Of a stretch of DNA of 64,000 bases, positions 7,608 to 17,832 are shown one piece after another. Numbering within the stretch: the stretch's first letter is position 1; each line of letters starts with the position of its first letter. Source of the DNA: Paenibacillus sp. ACRRX. GTDB taxonomy: Bacteria; Bacillota; Bacilli; Paenibacillales; Paenibacillaceae. The position numbers were made by a program, and so were the translations under genes. The notes under the pieces were generated by a model, which had not been told where the DNA came from, searched no databases, and saw only the letters and a list, made by a program, of their open reading frames with translations. The stretch is taken from contig NZ_JAKRNK010000006.1 in assembly GCF_022346885.1 (NCBI RefSeq), positions 280,404 to 344,403 on the forward strand, read 5' to 3'.

Positions 7608-9329
7608 TTAATAGCCATCTTTAATTAATTCAACAGCTCTCTCAACATACTCGTCTCTGCCTTCTATAATGCCTTCAATGGTTGGATCAAGAAGAATATC
7701 AGGCTGCACTCCTATTCTTTGCGTTGGTTTATTCTCAGGATCAAATACACCGATTCCACTTATTGCAGTTTTTATATTTCCTGGAAAAGTAAATTTAACT
7801 ACATTACCATCAGCTCCGGCAGTTGGCCTCCCAAGAACTATTGAATTTTCTGTATTTCTAAGCGACATCGTTGTAAACTCACCGCTACTAATAGTTTGTT
7901 CATTGATTAAAATCACTACTTTCCCTTTATAAACCGCGTCATTTGTATCTTGAGGCTTCCCTGAGACAAGAGTCTCAATATAATTAAATTCACCCGGTAT
8001 TGCACGATTAGGTAATGACACTTTGGCAAACTCTTTTTCAGAAGGGATCAGATACTGGGCTAATGTATAGGTAAGTTCGCTAGAAGGGTAATTTCTAAGA
8101 TCAACAATCAGACCTTTAGTGTTCCACCATTCCTTCATGATTGCATCAATCTCACCTTTTCCCAACAGACCGGCATTGATATAGTAAATTTCCCCGTTCT
8201 CAATTGCTTGAGATTTTGTATCAACAAGGAAATTAATCACTTGTCGAGAACCCGTCACACTTACATCCATCGTTTTTCCCTGTCGGATTATGGTAACGTC
8301 CGTATTCTTCTGATGAGCTCGCAATAATGCAAGAAAGAAAAAAGTAGCCGTGTCTTCTCGAGACTGTGAGATGTATTTTCTTCTTTCTTCTAATAATTGA
8401 TCTATACTATTGTCCCCAACTTTTAATATAATGTCTCCGACTTCAAGTCCACATTTGTTAATTACTTTACTTATAACAATCTGATTGTTAATTTCAGTAA
8501 AGTTTACGGGAAACTGATATTTTCCAAAATAATCAGTAATTGACTCTTTATTTTTGCCCACCAAATAGGCATGAGAATCATGTATTCTAGTTGTCAGTTC
8601 CGATAAGGTCATGAAATAGGAATCATAATCAGACCCATCTATTATTTTAGGGATAAACTCCAGAAGCACTCGATCCCAATCCTCTCCGATAACATCTTTA
8701 TAAGGATAATAATATTCGATAATATTCCAATAACGGAATAATCCAAGTAATCTGTAGCCTGCATCATCAAATTTCATACTATAATAAGGGTTTTCATTAT
8801 CCATAATCGGAAAGGGTGAATTACCCTTAAAAATAACATATGCATTTTCTCGTTCTGAAATATTTGAATCCAAAAGCTTTGATAATTCAAGGCTCAGATC
8901 TGTACCGAGATATTCCTCGTCCTTACCCCAATCTGTAGTTGGACTGAGCTGTATAGAATTTTTGGAAAACTGGTATAGCTGCTCTAGATCCCTGGGAACG
9001 GTCCCATTACCTAATGAATGAACCCACTTATAGAGAATTGAGTTTACATCTGAATTGTCTTCTAAAATAGAAGGCATCACCCGAAATAGTTCATAATCCC
9101 AATTTATATCCCCAGATACAACCTTAGGATGGTAATATTTCACCATTCCCCATACCTTACTGACCTTAGCCAAATCCACGATTTTTTGTTCAGAAAGGCT
9201 GGAAAATTTCATCCCACTTCCTTGATCAAAATCTTGCTTCTTCTCTCTCCCAGGTTGAAGAGTCTCTTGTGATGTTGAATACCCTGCAATAATAAAAATA
9301 AGCAACACACTGAAAAACACCAGGTACAT
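7608..9329 (-). CDS. S41-family (C-terminal-processing-like) exported peptidase
   Basis: A GTG at 9356 also opens the frame, but ATG at 9329 with AGAAGGAAG five bases upstream gives a compact signal segment (residues 2-16, then GYSTSQ) and a 573-residue product. Residues 90-200 are a helical N-region with a YYPYKD segment. A PDZ-like part containing GLEVGDIILKVGDN lies near 280. The S41 core follows, with LIVDLRNYPS and the nucleophile region NEQTISSGEFTTMSLR, then GRPTAGADG. It resembles tricorn-like S41 peptidases that trim peptides outside the membrane. The substrate is unknown. It is the last gene before a terminator-separated operon in the same direction, so it is probably transcribed alone. 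Confidence 0.82.
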   Translation of the reverse strand: MYLVFFSVLLIFIIAGYSTSQETLQPGREKKQDFDQGSGMKFSSLSEQKIVDLAKVSKVWGMVKYYHPKVVSGDINWDYELFRVMPSILEDNSDVNSILYKWVHSLGNGTVPRDLEQLYQFSKNSIQLSPTTDWGKDEEYLGTDLSLELSKLLDSNISERENAYVIFKGNSPFPIMDNENPYYSMKFDDAGYRLLGLFRYWNIIEYYYPYKDVIGEDWDRVLLEFIPKIIDGSDYDSYFMTLSELTTRIHDSHAYLVGKNKESITDYFGKYQFPVNFTEINNQIVISKVINKCGLEVGDIILKVGDNSIDQLLEERRKYISQSREDTATFFFLALLRAHQKNTDVTIIRQGKTMDVSVTGSRQVINFLVDTKSQAIENGEIYYINAGLLGKGEIDAIMKEWWNTKGLIVDLRNYPSSELTYTLAQYLIPSEKEFAKVSLPNRAIPGEFNYIETLVSGKPQDTNDAVYKGKVVILINEQTISSGEFTTMSLRNTENSIVLGRPTAGADGNVVKFTFPGNIKTAISGIGVFDPENKPTQRIGVQPDILLDPTIEGIIEGRDEYVERAVELIKDGY

Positions 9330-9650
9330 CCGCTTCCTTCTTTTACCTTCTCCCACCTATTTCCCACCTTCCAGCTCAACAATTTAACTTTTTGTCTTTC
9401 AGGCAAATCTAGGACCTGCTTCATCTATCTTAGCAAATCTACATGGTATTATATACCATACTTATAAACTATCCTTCATAATCCCTCTTGTAAGAAAATT
9501 CCTGATAATCGTTAGCCTTCGCTCTCAGGTAACTATTAAAGATAACTTATGTGTTCCCTTTGGATAAATGAATGGCTCTTCCCTTACAATTGGAAACTTA
9601 ATCTCACTAAATCGTAGGAATCTCGTATATGTTTTGATCCAAAAAATTAA

Positions 9651-9693
9651 AAATAAAAAAGCAGCACGGGACATAGCTGCCCAGAACTGCTGC
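9651..9693 (-). terminator. Terminator of the five-gene ABC/two-component operon
   Basis: GCAGCA (9661-9666) pairs with TGCTGC (9688-9693), with an inner GGG/CCC. On the minus strand it is followed by a T-rich run. It lies just after the sensor kinase stop. Between here and 9330 I see nothing else. Confidence 0.65.
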
Positions 9694-9709
9694 TCATTTT
9701 CTTCTGCAC

Positions 9710-10948
9710 TTAAAACTTTATGAAGGTAACCGTAAATTTGGTATAGGCATATCTTTCACTTTCCACCTTAATCAAAGCTTGATGCGCTTCGATAATGGAT
9801 TTGGCTAATGCCAAGCCAATTCCTACCGATTCATGCTTTTTAGAACCGCTTGCTTTATAGAATCTCTCAAAAATATGCGGCAATTCCTCAGCAGCAATTC
9901 CTTCCCCAAAGTCTTGAATCACCAACTCCGTATAAATTGGTGTATCTTCGATTGTAATCTTGATCTTATCGCCGGGATCGGAGTGCTCAATCGCATTCTT
10001 CAGCAGGTTCAATAATGCTTCTTGCATCCATAGTTTATCGTGTGCAACGACTACTTCCTTCGGGCCATTCCAGTCAATCAATATATTCCGATCAGTAATC
10101 ATGTTCTCCAAGCGATCTATAGCATCCTCAACGGACTCAACCAAATTGGCCGGTTCTTTCTCAAATGAAATGGCTCTTGCATCTATTTTCGCTACCTTCA
10201 ACAAATTTTGAATCAAGAGATGCATTCTAGAGATTTGCACATCGTTATTTTGCAGCAGCTGAACTTGCTGCTGGCGCGGCAAGCTTTCATTCAGCATCAT
10301 CTCATTGTAGATGGATATCGTAGAAAGCGGCGTTTTTAATTGATGGGATATATCCTGCAGCATTTGTACTAAAAATTCTCTCTCTTCACGCAAATCCTGC
10401 ATGCTTTTTCGAATAATATGTTTCATCGAACGAAAGGAAACCACCAGCTTAGCGAGATCCCCTTCTTTGTTTTCATTGATGACAACTGAATAATCCCCAT
10501 CGATGATTTTTTTGGCTGCCGAGGTAAGCTGTCTAATTTTCTGGAAAATCATCTTATACTGCATGTAGCTTGCCAGAATCAGTACACATCCGAAACAAAC
10601 CAATCCCCAATACATAAACTGATTATGGCTAGCGATATGGTTATTTAATAGAGGAAAAAGCTGCGACTCCAGTCCCTCATATAATCCATACTGCCTTAAG
10701 ATCGCTCTCCCTTTTTCCTGATACGGAATTGAATCAGAGGAATGGCTTGTTAAGACTTTCATAATTTCCGCTTCGTTCTCAGGGTTATGTTCGACCAATC
10801 TTGCGGTGATTTCCCCCCAAGTTGTAATGGAATCGCTTTTCAATTGATAGTTGAACAGTTGTTGGGTAATCAATTGATAAACGGTAAATAACGTTAACAG
10901 AACGGCCAATATCGCTATGTAGCCTTTCAACTCGGTATTTTTCATCAT
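9710..10948 (-). CDS. Sensor histidine kinase (HAMP, HisKA, HATPase)
   Basis: This 412-residue kinase has TM1 at about 9-29, an extracytoplasmic sensor region of about 85 residues, TM2 near 115-133, a HAMP linker, the H-box DISHQLKTPLSTISIY (phospho-His near 203), N-box NLLKNAIEHS, G1 DFGEGI and G2 GIGLALAKSI. It autophosphorylates and passes phosphate to the response regulator just upstream; the genes are one base apart. The real extracellular domain distinguishes it from BceS-type kinases, which lack one and sense through their transporter. The operon context still suggests control of the ABC transporter in the same transcript. Confidence 0.92.
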   Translation of the reverse strand: MMKNTELKGYIAILAVLLTLFTVYQLITQQLFNYQLKSDSITTWGEITARLVEHNPENEAEIMKVLTSHSSDSIPYQEKGRAILRQYGLYEGLESQLFPLLNNHIASHNQFMYWGLVCFGCVLILASYMQYKMIFQKIRQLTSAAKKIIDGDYSVVINENKEGDLAKLVVSFRSMKHIIRKSMQDLREEREFLVQMLQDISHQLKTPLSTISIYNEMMLNESLPRQQQVQLLQNNDVQISRMHLLIQNLLKVAKIDARAISFEKEPANLVESVEDAIDRLENMITDRNILIDWNGPKEVVVAHDKLWMQEALLNLLKNAIEHSDPGDKIKITIEDTPIYTELVIQDFGEGIAAEELPHIFERFYKASGSKKHESVGIGLALAKSIIEAHQALIKVESERYAYTKFTVTFIKF

Positions 10949-10949
10949 C

Positions 10950-11645
10950 TTACTCTCTGCTCACATCCTTATTCCAGCGATAGCCCAATCCTCTTTGCGT
11001 GACGATAAACTGCGGATTTTGGGGATCATCTTCAACCTTGTCTCTTAAACGCCTAATGTATACAGATAACGTATTTTCATCAAAAAAAACTTCATCTCCG
11101 TCCGTCATATTTAGCAGGAGTTCATCTCGTTTCAATGCTTTGTGGGCGTTCATCATGAAAGCTAGGAGAAGCTTATATTCTGAATTCGTTACTGGAACGC
11201 TCTCTTGATTTTTGTACACCTTGACTAGGTTCATATCGATTTTAATATTTTCAGATGTAAGGATCATCGAAGTAGTTTTCAGCAGCGCTTGCTTGCGTAA
11301 TTGCACTTTCACTCTGGACATCAGTTCCTTCACGCGAAAAGGCTTCGTGATATAATCATCCCCTCCTATATCCAGTCCCATGACCACATTTGCTTCTTCA
11401 TCCAGGGCGGATAAGAATACAACCGATGTATCGCTATGTTTTTTGAAATGCACACATAAATCATAGCCATTTCCATCTGGAAGGCCAATATCTAGAATAA
11501 TTAAATCAAAAGTATGATGATCATACTGATGCTTCGCTTCTTTGACACTAGAGGCTCTAATTACCTCATACCCCTCATTTTTCAATGAAAATTCGATGGC
11601 TAGCCCAAGAGCTTCATCATCTTCAACCAGCAATATGTTACTCAA
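10950..11645 (-). CDS. OmpR/PhoB-family response regulator
   Basis: The frame is open to 11714, but TTG at 11645, preceded by AGGAGAAGGGGG, starts directly at the receiver domain (SNILLVEDDEALGLAIEFSL) and gives a normal 231 residues. The receiver carries the acidic pair ED, phospho-acceptor in LIILDIGLPDGNG, Ser in VVFLSALD and Lys in DDYITKPF. The C-terminal winged helix includes SEYKLLLAFM and VYIRRLRDKVEDDP. Partner of the kinase at 9710-10948. Probable targets are its own operon and the ABC transporter genes. Confidence 0.92.
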   Translation of the reverse strand: MSNILLVEDDEALGLAIEFSLKNEGYEVIRASSVKEAKHQYDHHTFDLIILDIGLPDGNGYDLCVHFKKHSDTSVVFLSALDEEANVVMGLDIGGDDYITKPFRVKELMSRVKVQLRKQALLKTTSMILTSENIKIDMNLVKVYKNQESVPVTNSEYKLLLAFMMNAHKALKRDELLLNMTDGDEVFFDENTLSVYIRRLRDKVEDDPQNPQFIVTQRGLGYRWNKDVSRE

Positions 11646-11732
11646 CGTGTGGCCCCCTTCTCCTCTTTCAATTTCGGCCATAGGCCAACAAATCAGAATA
11701 GCCTGACTATACACATAGCCAGGCCCTCGTTA

Positions 11733-13721
11733 TTATTCTTCCCTGATCACATCAATAATATTATCTTTTTGGATTTTGCGCAGCGGAATCAGAACAGATA
11801 CATAACTGATGATTAAAGCGGCAGCAAACGTAATGATACAAGCTATATAAGGAATCGTCCACTCAAGCTTCAAGACACCAGAAGCTGCCACATATATTAT
11901 ATAGGAAAGTATACATCCGAAAAAGATCCCTTGTAAGCTCCCAGACACACCGTATATCAATGCTTCATAGATAATCATTTTTTTCAAACCTTTTTGTGAC
12001 ATACCAATTGATTTTAACGCAGCCAGTTCTTTACGTCTGATGATGATGCTGATCGTAATCGTATTGATGATATTAACACTGCCAATCAGAGAAATAACCG
12101 CAATAAAACCATATACGAGCACTTTAATCACAAGCTCTGATTCTTTCCTTATTTTATTCTCGTCCAGATAATTAACGATTGTAATCGAGTACTTGGTTCC
12201 AACGGTCTGCTGGATGTCCGCAACTGCCGCGCTAGATTGATCCACATCCTTTAAGTTGATTCGAAAACTAGCGTCCTGTTGGCTAACTTCAGATACATTA
12301 CTAAGCGACTTCAACTGTTCTAAAATGGCATGACGGTCTACGGAAGAATCATGATGATCTTGTTGCAGGTAGATGGTTAGATCCGATTTCGTGGACTCTT
12401 TATTCACATATTTGGATGCAAATGCGATATTCATGATCGATGAGAACGTAATAAACAAAACACTACTTATAATGATCGATAAGATCGTAATGTTATATCG
12501 ATTTTTATTTCTTTTTACATTTTTCATGGCCAGGCTCAATGGAAAAGATATCGGCTTTTTCAGCACGGTATTTTTTTGTTTTTTGATCGATTCTTTCCTT
12601 ATGGATAATCTACTGCTGATTGCCAGCAGGGGAGATATTCTGCCTGCAAAGAAAGCCGGATAATAACTGGATGCTAATACAGCTGCCAGCGTAATGATCG
12701 AGCTGATCAATACGATTTGCCAATCAATGTGAAAGAACGAGACACTTGCACCGTCCTCTAATATAATGAAGAAAATAAACTGCAGAGCTGCAAGAGCTAA
12801 TATGCTGCATACAATTCCAATCGGAATCGCGATAACAGCCAGCACAGCAGCCTCCCTCATGACAATGTGTCGAATCTGCTTGCGCGTAGCTCCGATGCTT
12901 CTCAATAACCCGAACTGCTTCATCCGTTCAACGACGCTGATTTGAAAGGCGTTATAGATGACGACAGCTGTCGCGACCACGACTATACTGATGACGATGA
13001 CGAGCATGGCCAAAATCGAGCGATTCGACTGTGGCTTCAACACTCGTATCAATTCTTCATTGATAACAATATTTTCATTACCAGTAAGTAATTTGACTTC
13101 ATCTAACACTTCGTTAAAGTTCGCTGTCTGGTTGATTTCGAATAATATCCGACCTTCCCCAATGTCAAAATCACGTTTATAGGTTAATAATCGTCCAACT
13201 TTACTTTTCTGTGTAAACTCGCGATTGTCTAGTAACCCAACCAGTTTATAGGTTTCTCCATCCAATTGAAAGGATTCTCCGAGCTTAAGATCTTTATTGA
13301 TATAAGGAAGCGTCCATGAATCGACCGCTGCCTCATGCTCATTGGCAGGTAGTTGGCCATCCAAAAGGCTATAAGGTAAAAATTCCAACGCACGATGATC
13401 GGCGAAATTCATTTGTACTGAAACGTCCCCAACCGGGATGTTCTTGCCCTGAGACATCAATCCATACGATGCGATTTGGGGATTGTATCTGATCTTATTC
13501 AGTATCGCTTCATCGTAATTGGAGATGCCGACATGAAACGAAAACCCATTTAGCTTTTTGATGTTTTCAATTTGGGAGAGCTGTGATCCCTTCATAAACA
13601 GACAGATCGTGGATATTAACGCTACTGAGAGTACGATTCCGACTAAGGTCAAAATGGTACGCTTGATATTCCCTTTTAGATACCGGCTGCTAAGTTGTTT
13701 GTAACTGCTGATCAACTTCAT
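11733..13721 (-). CDS. ABC transporter permease with two FtsX domains
   Basis: The 662-residue protein has TM1 near 19-41, a large extracytoplasmic domain (about 45-235), three helices (about 240-360) forming the first FtsX unit with MKQFGLLRSIGATRKQIRHI, then a second unit with TM near 412-432, a smaller external domain and three final helices with RRKELAALKSIGMSQKGLKK. This duplicated MacB/LolE-like layout with eight helices is seen in mechanotransmission-type exporters and lantibiotic-resistance systems. It pairs with the ATPase ending 11 bases upstream. The cargo or target peptide is not known. Confidence 0.88.
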   Translation of the reverse strand: MKLISSYKQLSSRYLKGNIKRTILTLVGIVLSVALISTICLFMKGSQLSQIENIKKLNGFSFHVGISNYDEAILNKIRYNPQIASYGLMSQGKNIPVGDVSVQMNFADHRALEFLPYSLLDGQLPANEHEAAVDSWTLPYINKDLKLGESFQLDGETYKLVGLLDNREFTQKSKVGRLLTYKRDFDIGEGRILFEINQTANFNEVLDEVKLLTGNENIVINEELIRVLKPQSNRSILAMLVIVISIVVVATAVVIYNAFQISVVERMKQFGLLRSIGATRKQIRHIVMREAAVLAVIAIPIGIVCSILALAALQFIFFIILEDGASVSFFHIDWQIVLISSIITLAAVLASSYYPAFFAGRISPLLAISSRLSIRKESIKKQKNTVLKKPISFPLSLAMKNVKRNKNRYNITILSIIISSVLFITFSSIMNIAFASKYVNKESTKSDLTIYLQQDHHDSSVDRHAILEQLKSLSNVSEVSQQDASFRINLKDVDQSSAAVADIQQTVGTKYSITIVNYLDENKIRKESELVIKVLVYGFIAVISLIGSVNIINTITISIIIRRKELAALKSIGMSQKGLKKMIIYEALIYGVSGSLQGIFFGCILSYIIYVAASGVLKLEWTIPYIACIITFAAALIISYVSVLIPLRKIQKDNIIDVIREE

Positions 13722-13732
13722 TCTCCCCCAGT

Positions 13733-14425
13733 CTAAGCCTTATTCACAGTTAGCCGTTGATCTGAAATGATACTACCGTCTTCAATCGTTATCACCCGGT
13801 CGGAAGCCGATGCAATCGATAAATCATGCGTAATCAACACAATAGTTTGATTGTATTTCTTGGCTGTCAATCGTAATAAATCCATGACTTCCTTTGTATT
13901 TTTCGTATCTAGGTTACCTGTAGGTTCATCGGCCAGTATCAAATGAGGACGATTAATTAGCGCCCTGCCAATGGAGACCCGTTGCTGTTGGCCGCCAGAT
14001 AATTCGGAAGGCAGATGAGTCTTTCGGTCATGAAGCCCCAGGGTTTCAATAATTTCATCGAGATACGTCATATCTACCTGTTCCTCATCTAATAGCATAG
14101 GCAATGCGATATTCTCCTGGACATTCAATACCGGAATCAAATTAAAGAATTGAAAAATAAATCCGACTTTTCTTCTTCTGAATATGGAAAGCTCATCGTC
14201 CGAATAATCGTAAATACTATTTTCCCCGATGAATACTTGTCCTGAAGTTGGTCGATCCAACCCTCCTAATATATGCAGCAGTGTACTTTTCCCCGAGCCG
14301 GACACACCTACGATGGAGACAAATTCTCCTTGTTGGATCGAGAGCGTAATCCCTTTCAACGCATCAACCCTGTTATTGCCTTCGCCATAACTTTTCACTA
14401 CATTTTCCATTCTTACAACTTCCAT
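13733..14425 (-). CDS. ABC transporter ATP-binding protein (MacB/LolD type)
   Basis: Walker A GVSGSGKSTLLH, Q-loop FIFQFFNLIP, signature LSGGQQQRVSIGRAL, Walker B HLILADEPTGNLD and the switch His in VLITHD are all present. A GTG at 14437 is possible, but ATG at 14425 with GGGTGA upstream fits better and gives 230 residues, the usual size. It powers the permease encoded next. The order anchored protein, ATPase, permease, regulator, kinase and the tight spacing indicate one operon. Confidence 0.92.
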   Translation of the reverse strand: MEVVRMENVVKSYGEGNNRVDALKGITLSIQQGEFVSIVGVSGSGKSTLLHILGGLDRPTSGQVFIGENSIYDYSDDELSIFRRRKVGFIFQFFNLIPVLNVQENIALPMLLDEEQVDMTYLDEIIETLGLHDRKTHLPSELSGGQQQRVSIGRALINRPHLILADEPTGNLDTKNTKEVMDLLRLTAKKYNQTIVLITHDLSIASASDRVITIEDGSIISDQRLTVNKA

Positions 14426-14479
14426 ATCTTCACCCACTCATTACGTAAAGTTCAACCTTATGTGTATGCATTCATGTAC

Positions 14480-15196
14480 TTAATCTTTTACATCTACAAA
14501 GTTTACTTTGTCTTCGCTATCTGGATAAACACTTCTGATTTCATCTAAAATCTTATTCACTTTTTCTTTCTTTTTATAATCAAAACTGTCTTTTTGGAAA
14601 TGAATCAATGAGATCGTTGACTCTGCTTCCTTTATGTTGTTATAAGTTTGGTCGTTAACAATAACCAGATCCATAGGGTCATACCCGATCCAAGCCTGAC
14701 GTTTCACATACTGTACGGATACTTTCTGACCGTTCAAATCGATTTGGTTATTCTTTATTTCGTAATCACTTAAAGAGAAGAGCAGATTTTGACCATTCGA
14801 TAATTCTTTAATTGCGGTAACTGGATCTGAAATAATAGATGAGCTTTCAGGATCTTGTCTAGCTCGAATCATCCCCTTCTTGATGAACTGCTCAGCTGTA
14901 GAACGAGTAATAACTGAATATTTGATATCTCGGGTATCAAATTCCTGTCCCGCTTCATCCCGATCTTGCTCTGCAATTTTTGTAGTTATTGTTGTTGTAA
15001 TCAGCTTCATTTTGTAGTCGATCACTTCTTTGCTCCTATCTTTGTACAACTCTTTGACTTTCTTCATCTCTTGATCTGTAGCGATCACTAAAATTCCATT
15101 AGCCGATTGCGTTGGGCCTTCCACAAAACGTTTTACGCCGAACCCGATACCTGCAAAAATAGCGATAACCAATACGAAAACTATCAACTTCTTCAT
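14480..15196 (-). CDS. Membrane-anchored extracytoplasmic protein of the ABC operon, unknown family
   Basis: The 238-residue protein starts with a single hydrophobic segment (MKKLIVFVLVIAIFAGIGF) that is likely an uncleaved anchor, because no lipobox is seen. The external part contains charged helices and a repeated lysine pattern but no motif I recognise. ATG at 15196 follows AAGGGGCAG. It is the first gene of the five-gene operon, 54 bases before the ATPase. By analogy with tripartite MacAB-like or lantibiotic immunity systems it may be the ligand-capture or adaptor subunit; this is inference from position only. It lacks the barrel-sandwich signature of a MacA adaptor. Confidence 0.7.
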   Translation of the reverse strand: MKKLIVFVLVIAIFAGIGFGVKRFVEGPTQSANGILVIATDQEMKKVKELYKDRSKEVIDYKMKLITTTITTKIAEQDRDEAGQEFDTRDIKYSVITRSTAEQFIKKGMIRARQDPESSSIISDPVTAIKELSNGQNLLFSLSDYEIKNNQIDLNGQKVSVQYVKRQAWIGYDPMDLVIVNDQTYNNIKEAESTISLIHFQKDSFDYKKKEKVNKILDEIRSVYPDSEDKVNFVDVKD

Positions 15197-15384
15197 TTTG
15201 ACTGCCCCTTTATAAAAATCATTTTATGTCTGAATTATATACAACTACGCTTTATAAGTTAATGACTCTTATCTAACGATTTGACCTCTTCTCTTACATT
15301 TTAGTAAGAATGATAGAGATTGCTGATTTTCTTAGGGCAGTATTTAACCACTATATGGATACCGACATGACGTGAGTTGTATCT

Positions 15385-15552
15385 TCATGAGAAAGCGGAA
15401 CGCCAAAAAGCCCTAACCGATGCGGGCATAGGGCTAGAACAAGCGACGCCGAATGAAATGTACACGTGACGCACATGATCGACCACAATCACTTGTGAGG
15501 GAATAACCTCCTTTAACTCTCGCCGAACTTCCGTGCTCATTGCAAAAGGACA
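15385..15552 (-). pseudogene. IS66-family transposase (TnpC) fragment
   Basis: The minus frame reads MSTEVRRELKEVIPSQVIVV then DHVRHVY, followed after a degraded zinc-finger segment by SSPMPASV. This is the block after the first Cys pair of IS66 TnpC, where STEVRREL, VIPA and EHVRHVYxC are conserved. Only about 55 codons remain, with no start, DDE domain or inverted repeats. The flanks 15197-15384 and 15553-15783 hold no recognisable gene. Confidence 0.6.
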
Positions 15553-15783
15553 GCATCTTTTATTTGTCCACGCGCACCTAGCTATGCTAGGCACAACCAG
15601 CCGGAGTGAGTCCAGTCGAGGTAGGAGCCAAGTCACTTCGTAGCTGACAGACAACTGGTGGAGAGGAGAGATCCTAAGGTTGAAGCCCTGAAACAAAGGA
15701 AAACTCCCCTTCAAGCAGCGGTTTATTACTAAACCTCTCTATTTGAAGAAGATCATATCAAAATCGGTAGCCTGTTCCATTAT

Positions 15784-17286
15784 TTATAGTAGCGAGGTTA
15801 CGAACTTCACCTCTGGAAAGCGGCTATTCGGTCCTTTCATTAAGATTCCACCCTGATTTTTCAGATACATATCGAAGAAATCCAGTATATAGGCATTGAT
15901 AACGGAGTTTGCTCTCTCGGGCGCAATCTTTCCTGTAACGCCTAGCATTTTGAACAGCGGAGAAATGAACTGTACGTCAATAAAATTCAAATGCTCCGTA
16001 TTGTCGATATAGAGGAATTGTCCCCCTGCGGTAACCGTTTCGCGCATCCGTTCAAGCTCTAACTTTTTGTATTCCGTTACTTGATTCATCCACTCTCTTG
16101 TGTTGCCCATACGGTTAAGCTCTGCATCCGTGTAGACCCGGTTATCCATCACCATTTTTAATCTATCAAATTCGCTTTCCGAGTTCATGAACAAAAACGG
16201 CTTTCGCAGGCCCTCTCTGTCACGCAGTCGATAAAGCGCTCCATCTAAGTCGATTCCAACCGTGATTCGCGGATCGTAAGCAGCGTCGTAGGCCGTCGCT
16301 CCGCCGATGGAATGACCGAATACCCCGACATGACCGAGATCAAACCTCCCTTTTAGATGACTTGGAATCTGACCCGATTGGATGAGCTCGAATTGGTCTA
16401 GCGCAAACGCCACATCGTCGGTTAACACTTTTCCCAACTTGTCGCGATTACCGCTTTCCGTCCGATAATCATGGTCAGGCGAGAATAAGCCGTTGGTTGT
16501 GCTGGTCGTGATTCGACCGTCCGGAAACTCAGTTGCAAATGTATTGTAGGTGTGGTCGATCACTGCCACGATATATCCGTGACTAGCGAGATTTTCGGCT
16601 TGTGACGTATGGAGGAACCTGGAAGATCCGAAACCGGGATTCGCAAGGATCAGCGGGTATGAAGTCTGAGCCGAAGAGACCTCGGCCCCTGAATAAGCAT
16701 TGCTGGATACGTACTTCAGGTGTTGAAGAGTAAACCCAGGAAGGCCATAGTTCGCGGCCATATAATTCAAAATCTGGGTATCGGGAATAAAGGGAGCGTA
16801 CTTGCCAGTGCCAGCTTGAGCTGGATACCATACCTGAACCATCAATTCTCTCTTACCATCTCTGGCTTCGTCGAAAATCTCTTCCCTTTTTGTATCCACG
16901 AAATGAAAAATTTGCGTCCCTACCTTAAATTCGCCTGTCGGTTCAGGCAGTTTAAATACAGGAAAAGCATATATGAGACCTGCTGTTACGACCAGCATTA
17001 TCGCGATAGCGGTATAAGCCGAACCCAACATGAATCTTGGGATTTTTTTTGGGCCTGTTTTTTTAAAATAGCTATAACCAGAAATGGCTAAAAACAGCAT
17101 CGTTATGCTGTATGGGAAAAATATCTGAACTCTGTATCCTTCCACTGTCCAATGAATGACCAGTAAAAGTGTGGCGATTCCGCTGGCTACAAATACTGGA
17201 AATCTGCGCCTACCTTTTTTTAATAGGACTGTTAATGCAAACAAGCCGATGTTTGACAAAAAAAGCAACAGTTCATACAGCCTCAT
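15784..17286 (-). CDS. Membrane-anchored alpha/beta hydrolase (PAF-acetylhydrolase-like)
   Basis: The first 125 residues form four hydrophobic helices (about 3-20, 31-47, 53-69, 88-110). The rest (about 375 residues) is an alpha/beta hydrolase resembling platelet-activating-factor acetylhydrolase and dienelactone hydrolases. The nucleophile elbow GHSIGGATAY lies near 325, DLDGAL near 350, and a late NTEHLNF supplies the likely catalytic His. The catalytic part should face outward. Probable action is hydrolysis of a lipid or ester, substrate unknown. Start ATG at 17286; the preceding bases (AAAAGGAGAATCG) give a good ribosome binding site. Confidence 0.8.
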   Translation of the reverse strand: MRLYELLLFLSNIGLFALTVLLKKGRRRFPVFVASGIATLLLVIHWTVEGYRVQIFFPYSITMLFLAISGYSYFKKTGPKKIPRFMLGSAYTAIAIMLVVTAGLIYAFPVFKLPEPTGEFKVGTQIFHFVDTKREEIFDEARDGKRELMVQVWYPAQAGTGKYAPFIPDTQILNYMAANYGLPGFTLQHLKYVSSNAYSGAEVSSAQTSYPLILANPGFGSSRFLHTSQAENLASHGYIVAVIDHTYNTFATEFPDGRITTSTTNGLFSPDHDYRTESGNRDKLGKVLTDDVAFALDQFELIQSGQIPSHLKGRFDLGHVGVFGHSIGGATAYDAAYDPRITVGIDLDGALYRLRDREGLRKPFLFMNSESEFDRLKMVMDNRVYTDAELNRMGNTREWMNQVTEYKKLELERMRETVTAGGQFLYIDNTEHLNFIDVQFISPLFKMLGVTGKIAPERANSVINAYILDFFDMYLKNQGGILMKGPNSRFPEVKFVTSLL

Positions 17287-17570
17287 CTCGATTCTCCTTT
17301 TAAAAAATCTCTTTTCATTTGTTCCAATCTTATCCTGCCAGACTGGCCTAAGCTTTCGATTTGCCTTACATCTACCTTACAATTGTGTAATTCGATCTTG
17401 CGGTATTAGAGGACTCGTAAAACAGTTTCTGATATTTTTAATGAAACCCATTTTATTGAATTTCGTGAACGATGCGAGGTATCTGCAGATTTAGATTTCG
17501 TAACCGGATCAAATTAAATTTCAATTGCAGCTTCTTCAATTCATACTTTCTTTATCATTGTAATAATGTA

Positions 17571-17611
17571 AAAAAGCACCCTAAGAATGCAACATTTTCG
17601 CATTCTCAGGA
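17571..17611 (-). terminator. Orphan terminator-like hairpin in a 546-base gene-free stretch
   Basis: CCTAAGAATGC (17580-17590) and GCATTCTCAGG (17600-17610) pair with one mismatch; A-run 17571-17575 would be a T-run on the minus strand. No minus gene lies directly upstream, so its owner is unclear. The rest of 17287-17832 shows no gene. Confidence 0.4.
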
Positions 17612-17832
17612 TACTTCCCTCTCCCTGACTTTTCATTTAACATAACCTTCCATAATAGGTTTTGATCTCACAAGCTCTATTGCAAATTATCGCAGTTTAG
17701 CGGATCTATAATAGACACATTTCGTATACCTTTTTTATCGTACATCCAACTATTGTTTTATCAATACTATTCACATAATTTAGCTATCTAGCATAAGATA
17801 TATAGATTTTTTAGTAGATAGGAGGAATAAAA

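Noticed and set aside
15385..15714. Long minus frame treated as a complete gene
   Set aside because: Only the IS66-like core (15385-15552) resembles protein; the upstream part looks random.
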